Source: Tessaracoccus caeni (GTDB lineage: Bacteria > Actinomycetota > Actinomycetes > Propionibacteriales > Propionibacteriaceae). Taken from it: DNA of 64,000 bases. The stretch lies in contig NZ_JARGDO010000008.1 of the NCBI RefSeq assembly GCF_029211185.1, positions 1 to 64,000 on the forward strand. The letters are read 5' to 3'. A program made the translations under genes and the position numbers. A model generated the notes under the pieces. The model did no database searches, had not been told where the DNA came from, and saw nothing but the letters and a program-made list of their open reading frames with translations. Of this stretch, positions 57,360 through 64,000 are shown one piece after another (position 1 is the stretch's first letter; the number at the start of each line of letters is the position of its first letter).

Positions 57360-57752
57360 TCAGGAGACCAATCGTGAGATGTCGGAGTACAGGGCGACGC
57401 CGAGAACCAAGAACACCACCACCATGAACCAGGTGTACATCCAGCGGGAGCGGTGGTTGGACACCCAGAAGCGACGCAGGCTGATGACGCCATTGACGAC
57501 GGCCACGGCGCAGAGGGCGATTCCGATGGGGGCGGCGAAGACGCCGGCGAAGCTGAGCAGCGGCACCAAGACCGGGATCAGGAGGTAGGTGATCAGGCAG
57601 CGCACACCCGAGATGATCAGCGACGTGCGGAACGCCCGATGAGCATCGCCCACCAGCCCGGAACCACCGGGGATGCCCTCCGGAACGCGAAGCAATCGGC
57701 GCATGAAACGGTCAGCTGCACTGCGCGTCGGTGCTGCAGTATCGACCGCCAT
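57360..57752 (-). CDS. hypothetical membrane protein
   Basis: 130-aa protein with three hydrophobic segments: CLITYLLIPVLVPLLSFAGVF, APIGIALCAVAVVNGVISL and MYTWFMVVVFLVLGVALY. A conserved-looking basic loop, RRFWVSNHRSRW, lies between them. It is first gene of a two-gene minus-strand operon, divergent from yqgE/algH. Function unknown. Confidence 0.75.
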   Translation of the reverse strand: MAVDTAAPTRSAADRFMRRLLRVPEGIPGGSGLVGDAHRAFRTSLIISGVRCLITYLLIPVLVPLLSFAGVFAAPIGIALCAVAVVNGVISLRRFWVSNHRSRWMYTWFMVVVFLVLGVALYSDISRLVS

Positions 57753-57789
57753 GAGTGCCCTCCCGCTTCAACTCTTGTCTCAGATACTA

Positions 57790-57872
57790 ATCCTGGATCC
57801 GCGGAATCTCGCTTGACTCGCGCGACCCCATCTGATGCCGCTCGCTACGGCGACCTTCCACGGATCCAGGAT
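57790..57872. promoter_or_regulatory. 12-bp inverted repeat between the membrane-protein operon and algH-like gene
   Basis: ATCCTGGATCCG at 57790-57801 and CGGATCCAGGAT at 57861-57872 are exact complements separated by 59 bp, in the divergent spacer. They could be a looping operator pair or the ends of a lost short element. Confidence 0.45.
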
Positions 57873-57914
57873 AATGCGCCCCTGCACAGCGGGCGACCTG
57901 GATAGGGTTAGTTC

Positions 57915-58478
57915 ATGGAGATGGGCGCAGCGATCGAGCCGGGACAGCTACTGATCTCCGCTGATCCTGGACGTGGGGGGTACTTCGAGCAGAGCGTGGT
58001 GCTGCTGCTGGAGCACAACGAGAACGGAACTCTCGGCGTCTGCCTGCATCAGCTCTCCAACGTCGACATCGAGGGCCCGCTGGGGCACTTCACCGACCTG
58101 CTCACGCCACCCGCCATGCCCTTCGAGGGAGGGCCGGTGTCGCAGCAGTCCGCTGTGGCGCTGGCCCACCTCGTCCATCCGTGGGAAGATCCTCCGGGAT
58201 GGCGTCGCGTCTTCGGCGACGTCGGCATGCTCGACCTCGACACCCCCGTCGAACTCGTGCGAGGCGCGTTCACGCACCTGCGCATCTTCATCGGCCTGTC
58301 CGGATGGAGCCCCGGCCAGCTGGAGGGCGAACTGATCCGAGGCTCCTGGTTCCGCTCCGTCGCCCGGCTCGAAGAGGTGTTCGGCACGCCGGAGGGCATG
58401 TGGCGTCGCGTCCTGAGACGAAGGGGCGGGACACTTGGCCGCTGGTCCACCTGGACGGGAGAACCCGTGCTTAACTGA
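57915..58478 (+). CDS. YqgE/AlgH-family protein
   Basis: 187-aa UPF0301 protein: EPGQLLISADPGRGGYFEQSVVLLLEHNENGTLGVCLHQLSN, FEGGPVSQQSAVALAHL, then GAFTHLRIFIGLSGWSPGQLEGELIRGSWF. All family motifs are present; the role is unknown. TAGGGT at 57903-57908 lies six bases before the ATG and no ribosome binding site is seen, so a leaderless transcript is likely. Confidence 0.9.
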   Translation: MEMGAAIEPGQLLISADPGRGGYFEQSVVLLLEHNENGTLGVCLHQLSNVDIEGPLGHFTDLLTPPAMPFEGGPVSQQSAVALAHLVHPWEDPPGWRRVFGDVGMLDLDTPVELVRGAFTHLRIFIGLSGWSPGQLEGELIRGSWFRSVARLEEVFGTPEGMWRRVLRRRGGTLGRWSTWTGEPVLN

Positions 58479-58531
58479 GGGTTGCATGCTGGTAATGGGG
58501 TACCGGATAGCATGGGCCGAAGGAGGCTGGA

Positions 58532-59236
58532 GTGACCGACGTTAGGGGAAAAGCTCGGATTCTGATCGTCGATGACGACGAGGCGCTGTCCGAGATGCTG
58601 CAGATCGTGCTTCGACAGGAGGGATTCGACACGATCCGGTGCGCGACGGGTACCGACGCCGTCGCCGACTTCAGGCGTTCCCGCGCCGACCTTGTTCTGC
58701 TGGATCTCATGCTTCCTGGCCGCGACGGGGTGGCCGTCTGCCGCGACATCAGGGCCTTATCGGGGGTGCCGATCATCATGCTCACCGCGAAGTCCGATAC
58801 CTCCGACGTGGTGTCCGGCCTCGATGCGGGCGCCGACGACTATGTCGCCAAGCCGTTCCGCACCAAAGAACTCGTCGCCCGCGTCCGCACGCGGCTGCGG
58901 CGCAACAGCAACGAGGCCGGCGCCGACGTGCTCCGGATCGGAGACCTGACCATCTCGGTGTCGTCGCATGTGGTCCGCCGAGGCGAGACCACCTTGTCGC
59001 TGACGCCCCTGGAGTTCGATCTGCTGTTGGCCATGGCCAAGCGCCCGGGGCACGTGTTCACCCGCGACGCGCTGCTCGACGAGGTGTGGGGCTACCGCGA
59101 CTCCGCCGACACCCGGTTGGTCAACGTTCACGTGCAGCGTCTGCGGGCCAAGGTGGAACGCGACCCCGAGCACCCCGAGATCGTGGTGACGGTGCGGGGC
59201 ATAGGGTACCGAGCCGGTGAACCGAGCCAACCGTAG
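58532..59236 (+). CDS. mtrA: response regulator MtrA
   Basis: 234-aa OmpR-family regulator of cell-wall and division genes in actinobacteria. The receiver has Asp14-16 in ILIVDDDEAL, phospho-acceptor Asp58 in LVLLDLMLPGRDG and Lys in DDYVAKPFRTKELVARVR. The winged helix has LTPLEFDLLLAMAKRPGHVFTRDALLDEVWGYRDSADTRLVNVHVQRLRAKVE. GTG start with GGAGG. Identified by sequence and by the mtrA-mtrB-lpqB order. Confidence 0.95.
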   Translation: MTDVRGKARILIVDDDEALSEMLQIVLRQEGFDTIRCATGTDAVADFRRSRADLVLLDLMLPGRDGVAVCRDIRALSGVPIIMLTAKSDTSDVVSGLDAGADDYVAKPFRTKELVARVRTRLRRNSNEAGADVLRIGDLTISVSSHVVRRGETTLSLTPLEFDLLLAMAKRPGHVFTRDALLDEVWGYRDSADTRLVNVHVQRLRAKVERDPEHPEIVVTVRGIGYRAGEPSQP

Positions 59237-60779
59237 GCTCCGCCCGCTGCACCAGCTGTGGTGGAGTTCGCTGCCGCTGCGGGTGCTCAGCTCCACCCTG
59301 GTCGCGTCGATGCTGGTGTTGGTGATCGCCGGCGTCGCGCTGGTTCAGGTGGTCACTGCGGGCATCGCCGAGTCGAAGCGCGAGGCCTCCATCAACGAGG
59401 CCGGCAGCATCATGACCTTCATGCAGCAGCAGTTGCGGTCGCCGGAGCAGCGCGGCGTGTCCACCAACGAGTCGCTCAGCCGGCTCGCCGACCTGGTGAG
59501 CGCTCAGGCCGGTCGATATCACGTGATGATCCAGGCCCCATCGTCGCGACTGCTCTCCACCGGGATGAAGGCGGAATCCGTGCCGGAGGAGCTGCGCCTT
59601 ACGGTGGCCCGGGCCGGTGCCGACGAGGCCTTCGTCGTCCCCACCCAGGTGCACTACACGCAGCCGGACAGCCAGGCCGAGCCAGGCTGGGTGGTCGGGG
59701 CGACGCTGCTGGGCAGCGCCGGTGAGCAGTTCCCGGTGTTCTTCGTCTTCCCGATGAGCCACGAGATGCAGGTGGTGCGGATGGTGCAGTCCGCCGTCGT
59801 GGCCACCTTCGTGCTCCTGATGCTGGCGCTCGGGCTGGTGGGCTACTTCATCACGCAGCAGGTGGTGCGCCCGGTACGCAAGGCCAGCCAGACGGCGCTG
59901 AAACTCGCCTCGGGAGACCTGGGCCAGCGCATGGTGGTGCGCGGCACCGACGACCTGGCGCTGCTCGCCCAATCCATGAACAAGATGGCCTCCGACCTGC
60001 AGCAGCGCATCCAGCAGCTGGAGTCGCTGTCGTCGGTGCAGCGCCGGTTCGTCAGCGACGTGTCCCACGAGCTGCGCACGCCGATGACCACGATCAAGAT
60101 GGCCGCCGATATGCTGCACGACTCGCGGCACAGCTTCGATCCGGCGCGCTCCCGCAGCATCGAGCTGATGAGCACCGAGATCGATCGCTTCGACGCGCTG
60201 CTCGCGGACCTGCTCGAGATCTCCCGCATCGACGCGGGTGCGGCGGGCCTCGCTCTGGATGAGGTCCATCTCGGCGCTCTGGTCGCGGTCGAGGTGGCCA
60301 ACCACGAGGCGTTCGCCACCACGCAGGGGGTCAGCCTGGTGCTGCACGACGACGGATCGGCGGGGACCGTGCTGCTCGACGCGATCCGGGTGCGCAGGAT
60401 CCTGCGCAATCTGCTCGCCAACGCGATCGAGCACGGCGAGGGCCGACCGGTGGACATCACCGTCGCCGGTGACAACGACGCGGTGGCGGTCACGGTGCGA
60501 GACCACGGCGTCGGTTTCCCCGCGGAGCAGGCTCCCTTGGTGTTCGAACGGTTCTGGCGGGCCGACCCATCGCGGACGCGCGTGGTCGGCGGCACCGGGC
60601 TCGGCCTGGCGATCTCCTTGGAGGACGCGCGCCTGCACAACGGCTGGCTGAGCGCGTGGGGACGTCCGAGCAAGGGCGCCATGTTCCGCCTGACCTTGCC
60701 CCGGGATCCCAAGCGTCGCGTCACGGGCTCCCCGCTGCCGATCATCCCCACCGACGTCGTCCATGAGGAGGCACGATGA
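59217..60779 (+). CDS. mtrB: sensor histidine kinase MtrB
   Basis: 520-aa kinase with two transmembrane helices (STLVASMLVLVIAGVALVQVV; VVATFVLLMLALGLVGYF) around an extracellular domain of about 140 residues. HAMP follows (VVRPVRKASQTALKLASGDLGQRMVV), then the H box with His284 (FVSDVSHELRTPMTTIKM), N box LLANAIEHG and G boxes DHGVGF and GTGLGLAI. It overlaps mtrA by 20 nt and lpqB by 4 nt. It partners MtrA and LpqB. Confidence 0.95.
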   Translation: MNRANRRLRPLHQLWWSSLPLRVLSSTLVASMLVLVIAGVALVQVVTAGIAESKREASINEAGSIMTFMQQQLRSPEQRGVSTNESLSRLADLVSAQAGRYHVMIQAPSSRLLSTGMKAESVPEELRLTVARAGADEAFVVPTQVHYTQPDSQAEPGWVVGATLLGSAGEQFPVFFVFPMSHEMQVVRMVQSAVVATFVLLMLALGLVGYFITQQVVRPVRKASQTALKLASGDLGQRMVVRGTDDLALLAQSMNKMASDLQQRIQQLESLSSVQRRFVSDVSHELRTPMTTIKMAADMLHDSRHSFDPARSRSIELMSTEIDRFDALLADLLEISRIDAGAAGLALDEVHLGALVAVEVANHEAFATTQGVSLVLHDDGSAGTVLLDAIRVRRILRNLLANAIEHGEGRPVDITVAGDNDAVAVTVRDHGVGFPAEQAPLVFERFWRADPSRTRVVGGTGLGLAISLEDARLHNGWLSAWGRPSKGAMFRLTLPRDPKRRVTGSPLPIIPTDVVHEEAR

Positions 60780-62479
60780 GCGCGAAGCGGCGCATCGTGG
60801 TCGCGGTGTCTTTGGCCCTCCTGCTGGGCGCCGGCTGTGCCGAGCTGCCGACGTCGGGTCCGGTGGAGCAGATCGAGATGGTGTTGAAGCCCCCGAGCGT
60901 CGACATCGCGCCCGAGCCTCCCAGCGAGGACATGACACCCGAGCAGCTGATCGACGGCTTCCTGCTGGCGATGGCTGATCCCGAGAGCGACTACGCGGTG
61001 GCGCGCCAATACCTGACGGCACAGGCTGAGGCGCAATGGCAGCCGACCTCGGGCGCGGTCATCTACGACGGTGAGCTGGCCGGAGACGTGCCGGCGTTGG
61101 AGGGCGACCTGATCGGGCGGCTCGACGCCCAGGGGCGCTACCATCCAGAGGCGGGATCCCTCAAACACGATTTCGACATTCGTCGAGTCGACGGTCAATG
61201 GCGCATCGATGAGCCGCCGTCCGGGCTGCTGCTGTCGCGATTCGTCTTCGAGCGCTACTACTCCCGCATGACCACCTACTTCATCAGCCGCGAAGGAACC
61301 CACGTCGTACCCGATCTGACCTACCAGCCCGAGTCCCTGGTGACGCCTCAGCGGGTGGTCGAGACCCAGGTGCTCGGTCCTCCGGCAGAACTGGTGCCCG
61401 CCGTCACCAACGCGCTGGGCAGCGGCGTCGAGCTCGGCTCGGAGGGCGCGACGATCAACAGCGAAGGCGTGGTGGTCGTCGACCTGATCGGGCTGCCCGG
61501 CGACCTCACGGAAGAGGAGCGACGACGCGTCGGGGCACAGCTGCTGTGGAGCCTGACCGCGGTGGCCCGCACGACGGGTCTCAAGATCACCTCCGACGGC
61601 CGACCGTTCGATCTGCCCGGACAGCGCGCCGACGGCGTGCTCGAGCTCTCCGCGCAGCAGGGCTACCAAGTGCTCAACCGGGCCACGGCCCCCGATCTCT
61701 ATGCGGTGGCAGACGGATCTCTCGGCGTGGTGACCAGCAACCGGCGCCTGGAGCCGCTCTACGAGGATCTCCCATCCGTCGCGGAGTTGGCGGTCTCGCT
61801 CGACGCGACGCTGGCCGCGTTGGTGCAAGACGATCGGCAGACGCTGTTGCTGGGCACGCCCAAGGGGCGCTTCACTCCGATCGACCACGCGTATCGCAAC
61901 CTCCGACGACCGCAGTTCGTGCAAGGGGAGCTGTGGGTGCTGGCTGACACCGTCGACGGCGACACCGTCGTGCTGGTCGTCAACGCCCAGGGCGACACCA
62001 GCTCGATGCGCATCGACCTTCCGGACGGTCATCGTCTGGTTTCGATCGCCGCTGCACAGAACGGCGCGCGGGCCGCGGTGATCACCGAGGCAGAGGGCGG
62101 CACGCAGCTCGGCATGATGACGGTCTCCGTCGGGGAACGACGGTCGGTGTCGCGGTGGCGGGCCCTGAAACCGGTGAACGCCGCAGGGGTGTCGCTCACC
62201 GGCATCCGCGACGTCGACTGGCAGGGCGAGACCACGCTGGCGCTGGTCGCTTCGACGGGCGGCCCGGTGAGCGTCTTCCTCACCCAGTACGACGGCTCCG
62301 CCGTGGAAGACCTGGTCCCGCCCATCGAGCGGATCGTAGAACTGACCGCGTTGCCCATGCGAGGGGGAGGAGCGGTCGCGGTGCGCGCCCTGGACGACGG
62401 CGCGGTATGGCGCTACGAGACCCGGTCGCGCTGGATGCTGGTGGTGGACTCGGCGGAGGTCATCGCCTACGCCGGATAG
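60776..62479 (+). CDS. lpqB: lipoprotein LpqB
   Basis: 567-aa lipoprotein. The signal peptide VAVSLALLLGAGCAELPTSG has lipobox GAGC, so it is anchored to the outer face of the membrane. A GerMN domain lies near 190-290 (LVPAVTNALGSGVELGSEGATINSEGVVVVDL), and a C-terminal beta-propeller-like domain follows (LEPLYEDLPSVAELAVSLDATLAALVQ). It is known as an accessory modulator of MtrB. Start overlaps the mtrB stop as ATGA. Confidence 0.95.
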   Translation: MSAKRRIVVAVSLALLLGAGCAELPTSGPVEQIEMVLKPPSVDIAPEPPSEDMTPEQLIDGFLLAMADPESDYAVARQYLTAQAEAQWQPTSGAVIYDGELAGDVPALEGDLIGRLDAQGRYHPEAGSLKHDFDIRRVDGQWRIDEPPSGLLLSRFVFERYYSRMTTYFISREGTHVVPDLTYQPESLVTPQRVVETQVLGPPAELVPAVTNALGSGVELGSEGATINSEGVVVVDLIGLPGDLTEEERRRVGAQLLWSLTAVARTTGLKITSDGRPFDLPGQRADGVLELSAQQGYQVLNRATAPDLYAVADGSLGVVTSNRRLEPLYEDLPSVAELAVSLDATLAALVQDDRQTLLLGTPKGRFTPIDHAYRNLRRPQFVQGELWVLADTVDGDTVVLVVNAQGDTSSMRIDLPDGHRLVSIAAAQNGARAAVITEAEGGTQLGMMTVSVGERRSVSRWRALKPVNAAGVSLTGIRDVDWQGETTLALVASTGGPVSVFLTQYDGSAVEDLVPPIERIVELTALPMRGGGAVAVRALDDGAVWRYETRSRWMLVVDSAEVIAYAG

Positions 62480-62552
62480 CGGCTCTGTGCGGGGTTATCC
62501 CCAGCGTGAGATTCGATGGAAAAAAGGACGCCGCGTCGCCAATCATGAAGGC

Positions 62553-63206
62553 ATGGATGCCTCTGCCTTGATCGACGCCGCCGCCGACCTTCTGCTGGGG
62601 GCGGTGTGCCCCGGATGTCACCGGCCGGGACTGCGGCTCTGCGCGTCGTGCAGGAAGGTGCTGGAGTGCCCGCCCCTTCTCGTCGAACGAGGAACGACGA
62701 TGCCCGTTGTCGCCGCCAATCCCTACCGACCCGTTCTCGAACATGCGATCCCCGCCTACAAGGACGACGGGGCGCTCCATCTCACCCGGTTTCTCGGAGG
62801 GCGGCTGGCGCTGGCGGTCCGAGCTCTCGGTCCGCCGCCGGAGACGGTGCTCGTCCCCGTTCCGTCCTTGCCCGCCGCGGTTCGTCGTCGCGGCTTCGAC
62901 CACGCGGCGACGCTGGCGCGCTCGGCGGCCGGGGAGACCGGGCTGCGGTGGCGACGATGGCTGGTGCGCCGGCGCACCGGGATGGATCAGTCCGTGCTGG
63001 GCAGGGGAGAGAGGAGAGCCAACGTGACCGGATCGATGGGGGCGCGGGGCGGGGCCGGGCAGGTGGTCGTGCTGGTCGACGACGTGGTCACCACCGGATC
63101 CACCGTGATCGAGGCGTGCCGAGCCCTCGAGGAGGCCGGAGCCCTGGTCTGGGGTGCCGCCGTCATCGGCGATGTTGACCATAGAAACGCATTTCCCCTT
63201 GCCTGA
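62553..63206 (+). CDS. ComF-family phosphoribosyltransferase-like protein
   Basis: 217-aa protein. The N-terminal zinc ribbon uses CPGC (CPGCHRPGLRLCASC). The phosphoribosyltransferase domain has VPVPSLPAAVRRRGFDHAATLA and the PRPP loop VVVLVDDVVTTGSTVIEACRAL. ATG 62553 is chosen from the family start ASALIDAAADLLLGAVCPGC. ComF is needed for DNA uptake in some bacteria; in actinobacteria this gene lies between lpqB and hpf without a shown role. Confidence 0.9.
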   Translation: MDASALIDAAADLLLGAVCPGCHRPGLRLCASCRKVLECPPLLVERGTTMPVVAANPYRPVLEHAIPAYKDDGALHLTRFLGGRLALAVRALGPPPETVLVPVPSLPAAVRRRGFDHAATLARSAAGETGLRWRRWLVRRRTGMDQSVLGRGERRANVTGSMGARGGAGQVVVLVDDVVTTGSTVIEACRALEEAGALVWGAAVIGDVDHRNAFPLA

Positions 63207-63372
63207 GTGCAGAGGGGGGTAATGTTTCGGTATGAGGGCGCCAACCGCAGCAGGATCACAGCATTCGCGGGAGGCGTTTTCTGCTTTTGGCCGGGCACCG
63301 GCCTGACAGGGACGGCTCACGGGGGTGAGCCGGCTGGAACATGGGCCGTAAGGCTCAGGAGACGGAGGAACA
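63207..63372 (+). promoter_or_regulatory. structured leader of hpf
   Basis: The 166-bp spacer contains CGGCTCAC-GGGG-GTGAGCCG at 63313-63332, a perfect 8-bp hairpin, and just upstream GGCCGG-GCA-CCGGCC. A GACGGAGG site precedes the hpf ATG. The hairpins lie too far from the comF stop to be simple terminators for it and may shape the hpf 5' leader. Confidence 0.5.
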
Positions 63373-63996
63373 ATGGACATCGTCGTCACTGGTCGTCATT
63401 GCACCATCAGCCCGGAGCTGAAGGATCTGGTGGCCGAGCGTGTGTCGACCGTGGAGAGGTTACGCGATCGCGTGATCCGTGCCGAGGTCGAGTTCGACGC
63501 GAAAGATGCCCCCAAGCATCCCTCCGACGCCATCAACGTACAGATCACTCTTCGCAGTCGTGGACCGGTGGTGCGCGCGGAAGCTCGCTCGAACGACAAG
63601 ACCGCAGCCTTCGAGATGGCCTTGGACAGGCTGAAGACGCAGCTGCGCAAGGCCGCCGACCGCCGCAAGACCCATCGTGGCCTGCGCACCGCGGACGCCC
63701 CGTTCATCGCTTCCGAGCAGATCCTCGCGGGGTCGGCGTCGAGTGAGGAGCAGGCCGAGGACGTCGTGCCCAGCCGCAATGTGGCCGGCTTGGTGGTCAC
63801 GGGCGACGGTCCGCTGGTGGTGCGGGAGAAGGTCTTCGAGACCACCTCGCTGACGCTGGCGCAGGCTCTGGACGAGATGGAGTTGGTGGGCCATGACTTC
63901 TTCCTGTTCAAGGATGCGGAGTCGGGTCGTCCGTCGGTGGTCTACCGGCGCAAGGCCTACAACTACGGCTTGATCCAGTTGGACGTCACCGAGTAA
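63373..63996 (+). CDS. hpf: ribosome hibernation promoting factor, long form
   Basis: 207-aa long Hpf that dimerises 70S ribosomes to 100S. The N-terminal domain (about 1-100) is VVTGRHCTISPELKDLVAERVSTVERL, ... AEVEFDAKDAPKHPSDAINVQITLRSRGPVVRAEARSNDKTAAFEMALDRLKTQLRKAADR. A linker follows, and the C-terminal dimerisation domain (about 145-207) has VVREKVFETTSLTLAQALDEMELVGHDFFLFKDAESGRPSVVYRRKAYNYGLIQ. Complete in the window, with the stop 4 bases before its end. Confidence 0.95.
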   Translation: MDIVVTGRHCTISPELKDLVAERVSTVERLRDRVIRAEVEFDAKDAPKHPSDAINVQITLRSRGPVVRAEARSNDKTAAFEMALDRLKTQLRKAADRRKTHRGLRTADAPFIASEQILAGSASSEEQAEDVVPSRNVAGLVVTGDGPLVVREKVFETTSLTLAQALDEMELVGHDFFLFKDAESGRPSVVYRRKAYNYGLIQLDVTE

Positions 63997-64000
63997 CCAC

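Noticed and set aside
59121..62032. Two very long minus-strand frames opposite mtrA, mtrB and lpqB
   Set aside because: They lie antisense to three well-recognised genes; their length is due to GC-rich codon bias.

Overview
The window is GC-rich, densely coded bacterial DNA from a high-GC Gram-positive organism (Actinomycetota). The evidence is the intact mtrA-mtrB-lpqB-comF-hpf run at the right end, the prfB-ftsE-ftsX-M23 peptidase-smpB-ssrA run in the middle, two ECF sigma factors with C-terminal accessory domains, a VanY/VanZ set, a MtrAB system, and many genes without a Shine-Dalgarno sequence whose -10 hexamer lies about 6 nt before the ATG. The tmRNA tag reads AENNRTDFALAA, which resembles tags I recall from Propionibacteriaceae. 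That family assignment is inference only.

Layout. (1) 1-27.1 kb is accessory-type DNA: a truncated EEP-family nuclease/phosphatase, an ECF sigma/YciI pair, a GH29 fucosidase, an orphan SNF2 helicase, a NarL-type two-component system in one operon with a three-gene ABC exporter, a MarR-controlled flavin redox operon that has lost its first enzyme, an ArsR/SRPBCC operon, a SigJ-like sigma factor beside an ABM monooxygenase, a vanY-vanS/R-like-vanZ group, an HxlR/DHFR-like divergent pair and an HTH/PIN toxin-antitoxin pair. (2) 27.1-34.1 kb is core: tRNA-Val, YqeY, RF2, FtsE, FtsX, an M23 peptidase, SmpB and tmRNA. (3) 34.1-about 52 kb is accessory again: a DrrAB-like exporter with a TetR, an unknown HTH/membrane pair, YefM/YoeB-like, AbiEi/AbiEii and Phd/VapC-type toxin-antitoxin loci, an MFS exporter, a DUF418 membrane protein and a duplicated response-regulator/secreted-protein cassette. 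(4) 52.6-64 kb is mostly core, with a rifampin-phosphotransferase-like dikinase and its TetR at its left side, then YqgE/AlgH, MtrA, MtrB, LpqB, ComF and Hpf.

Both accessory tracts abut the 3' end of an RNA gene pointing away from the core (tRNA-Val on the minus strand, ssrA on the plus strand), a classical position for integrated elements, although no integrase is in the window. Several genes survive only as joined ends: a 20-codon luciferase-type leader, an internally deleted AraC regulator, an ABC transporter reduced to its first and last codons, and a glycosylase N-terminus fused to a methyltransferase C-terminus.

The least explained element is at 47.8-51.1 kb. Two copies of a small predicted secreted protein lie downstream of a LuxR-type regulator (one regulator copy intact, one reduced to its end). 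Both secreted-protein copies carry the same frame break inside the signal peptide, while the mature parts differ in two clustered patches, and a toxin-antitoxin pair sits between the copies.
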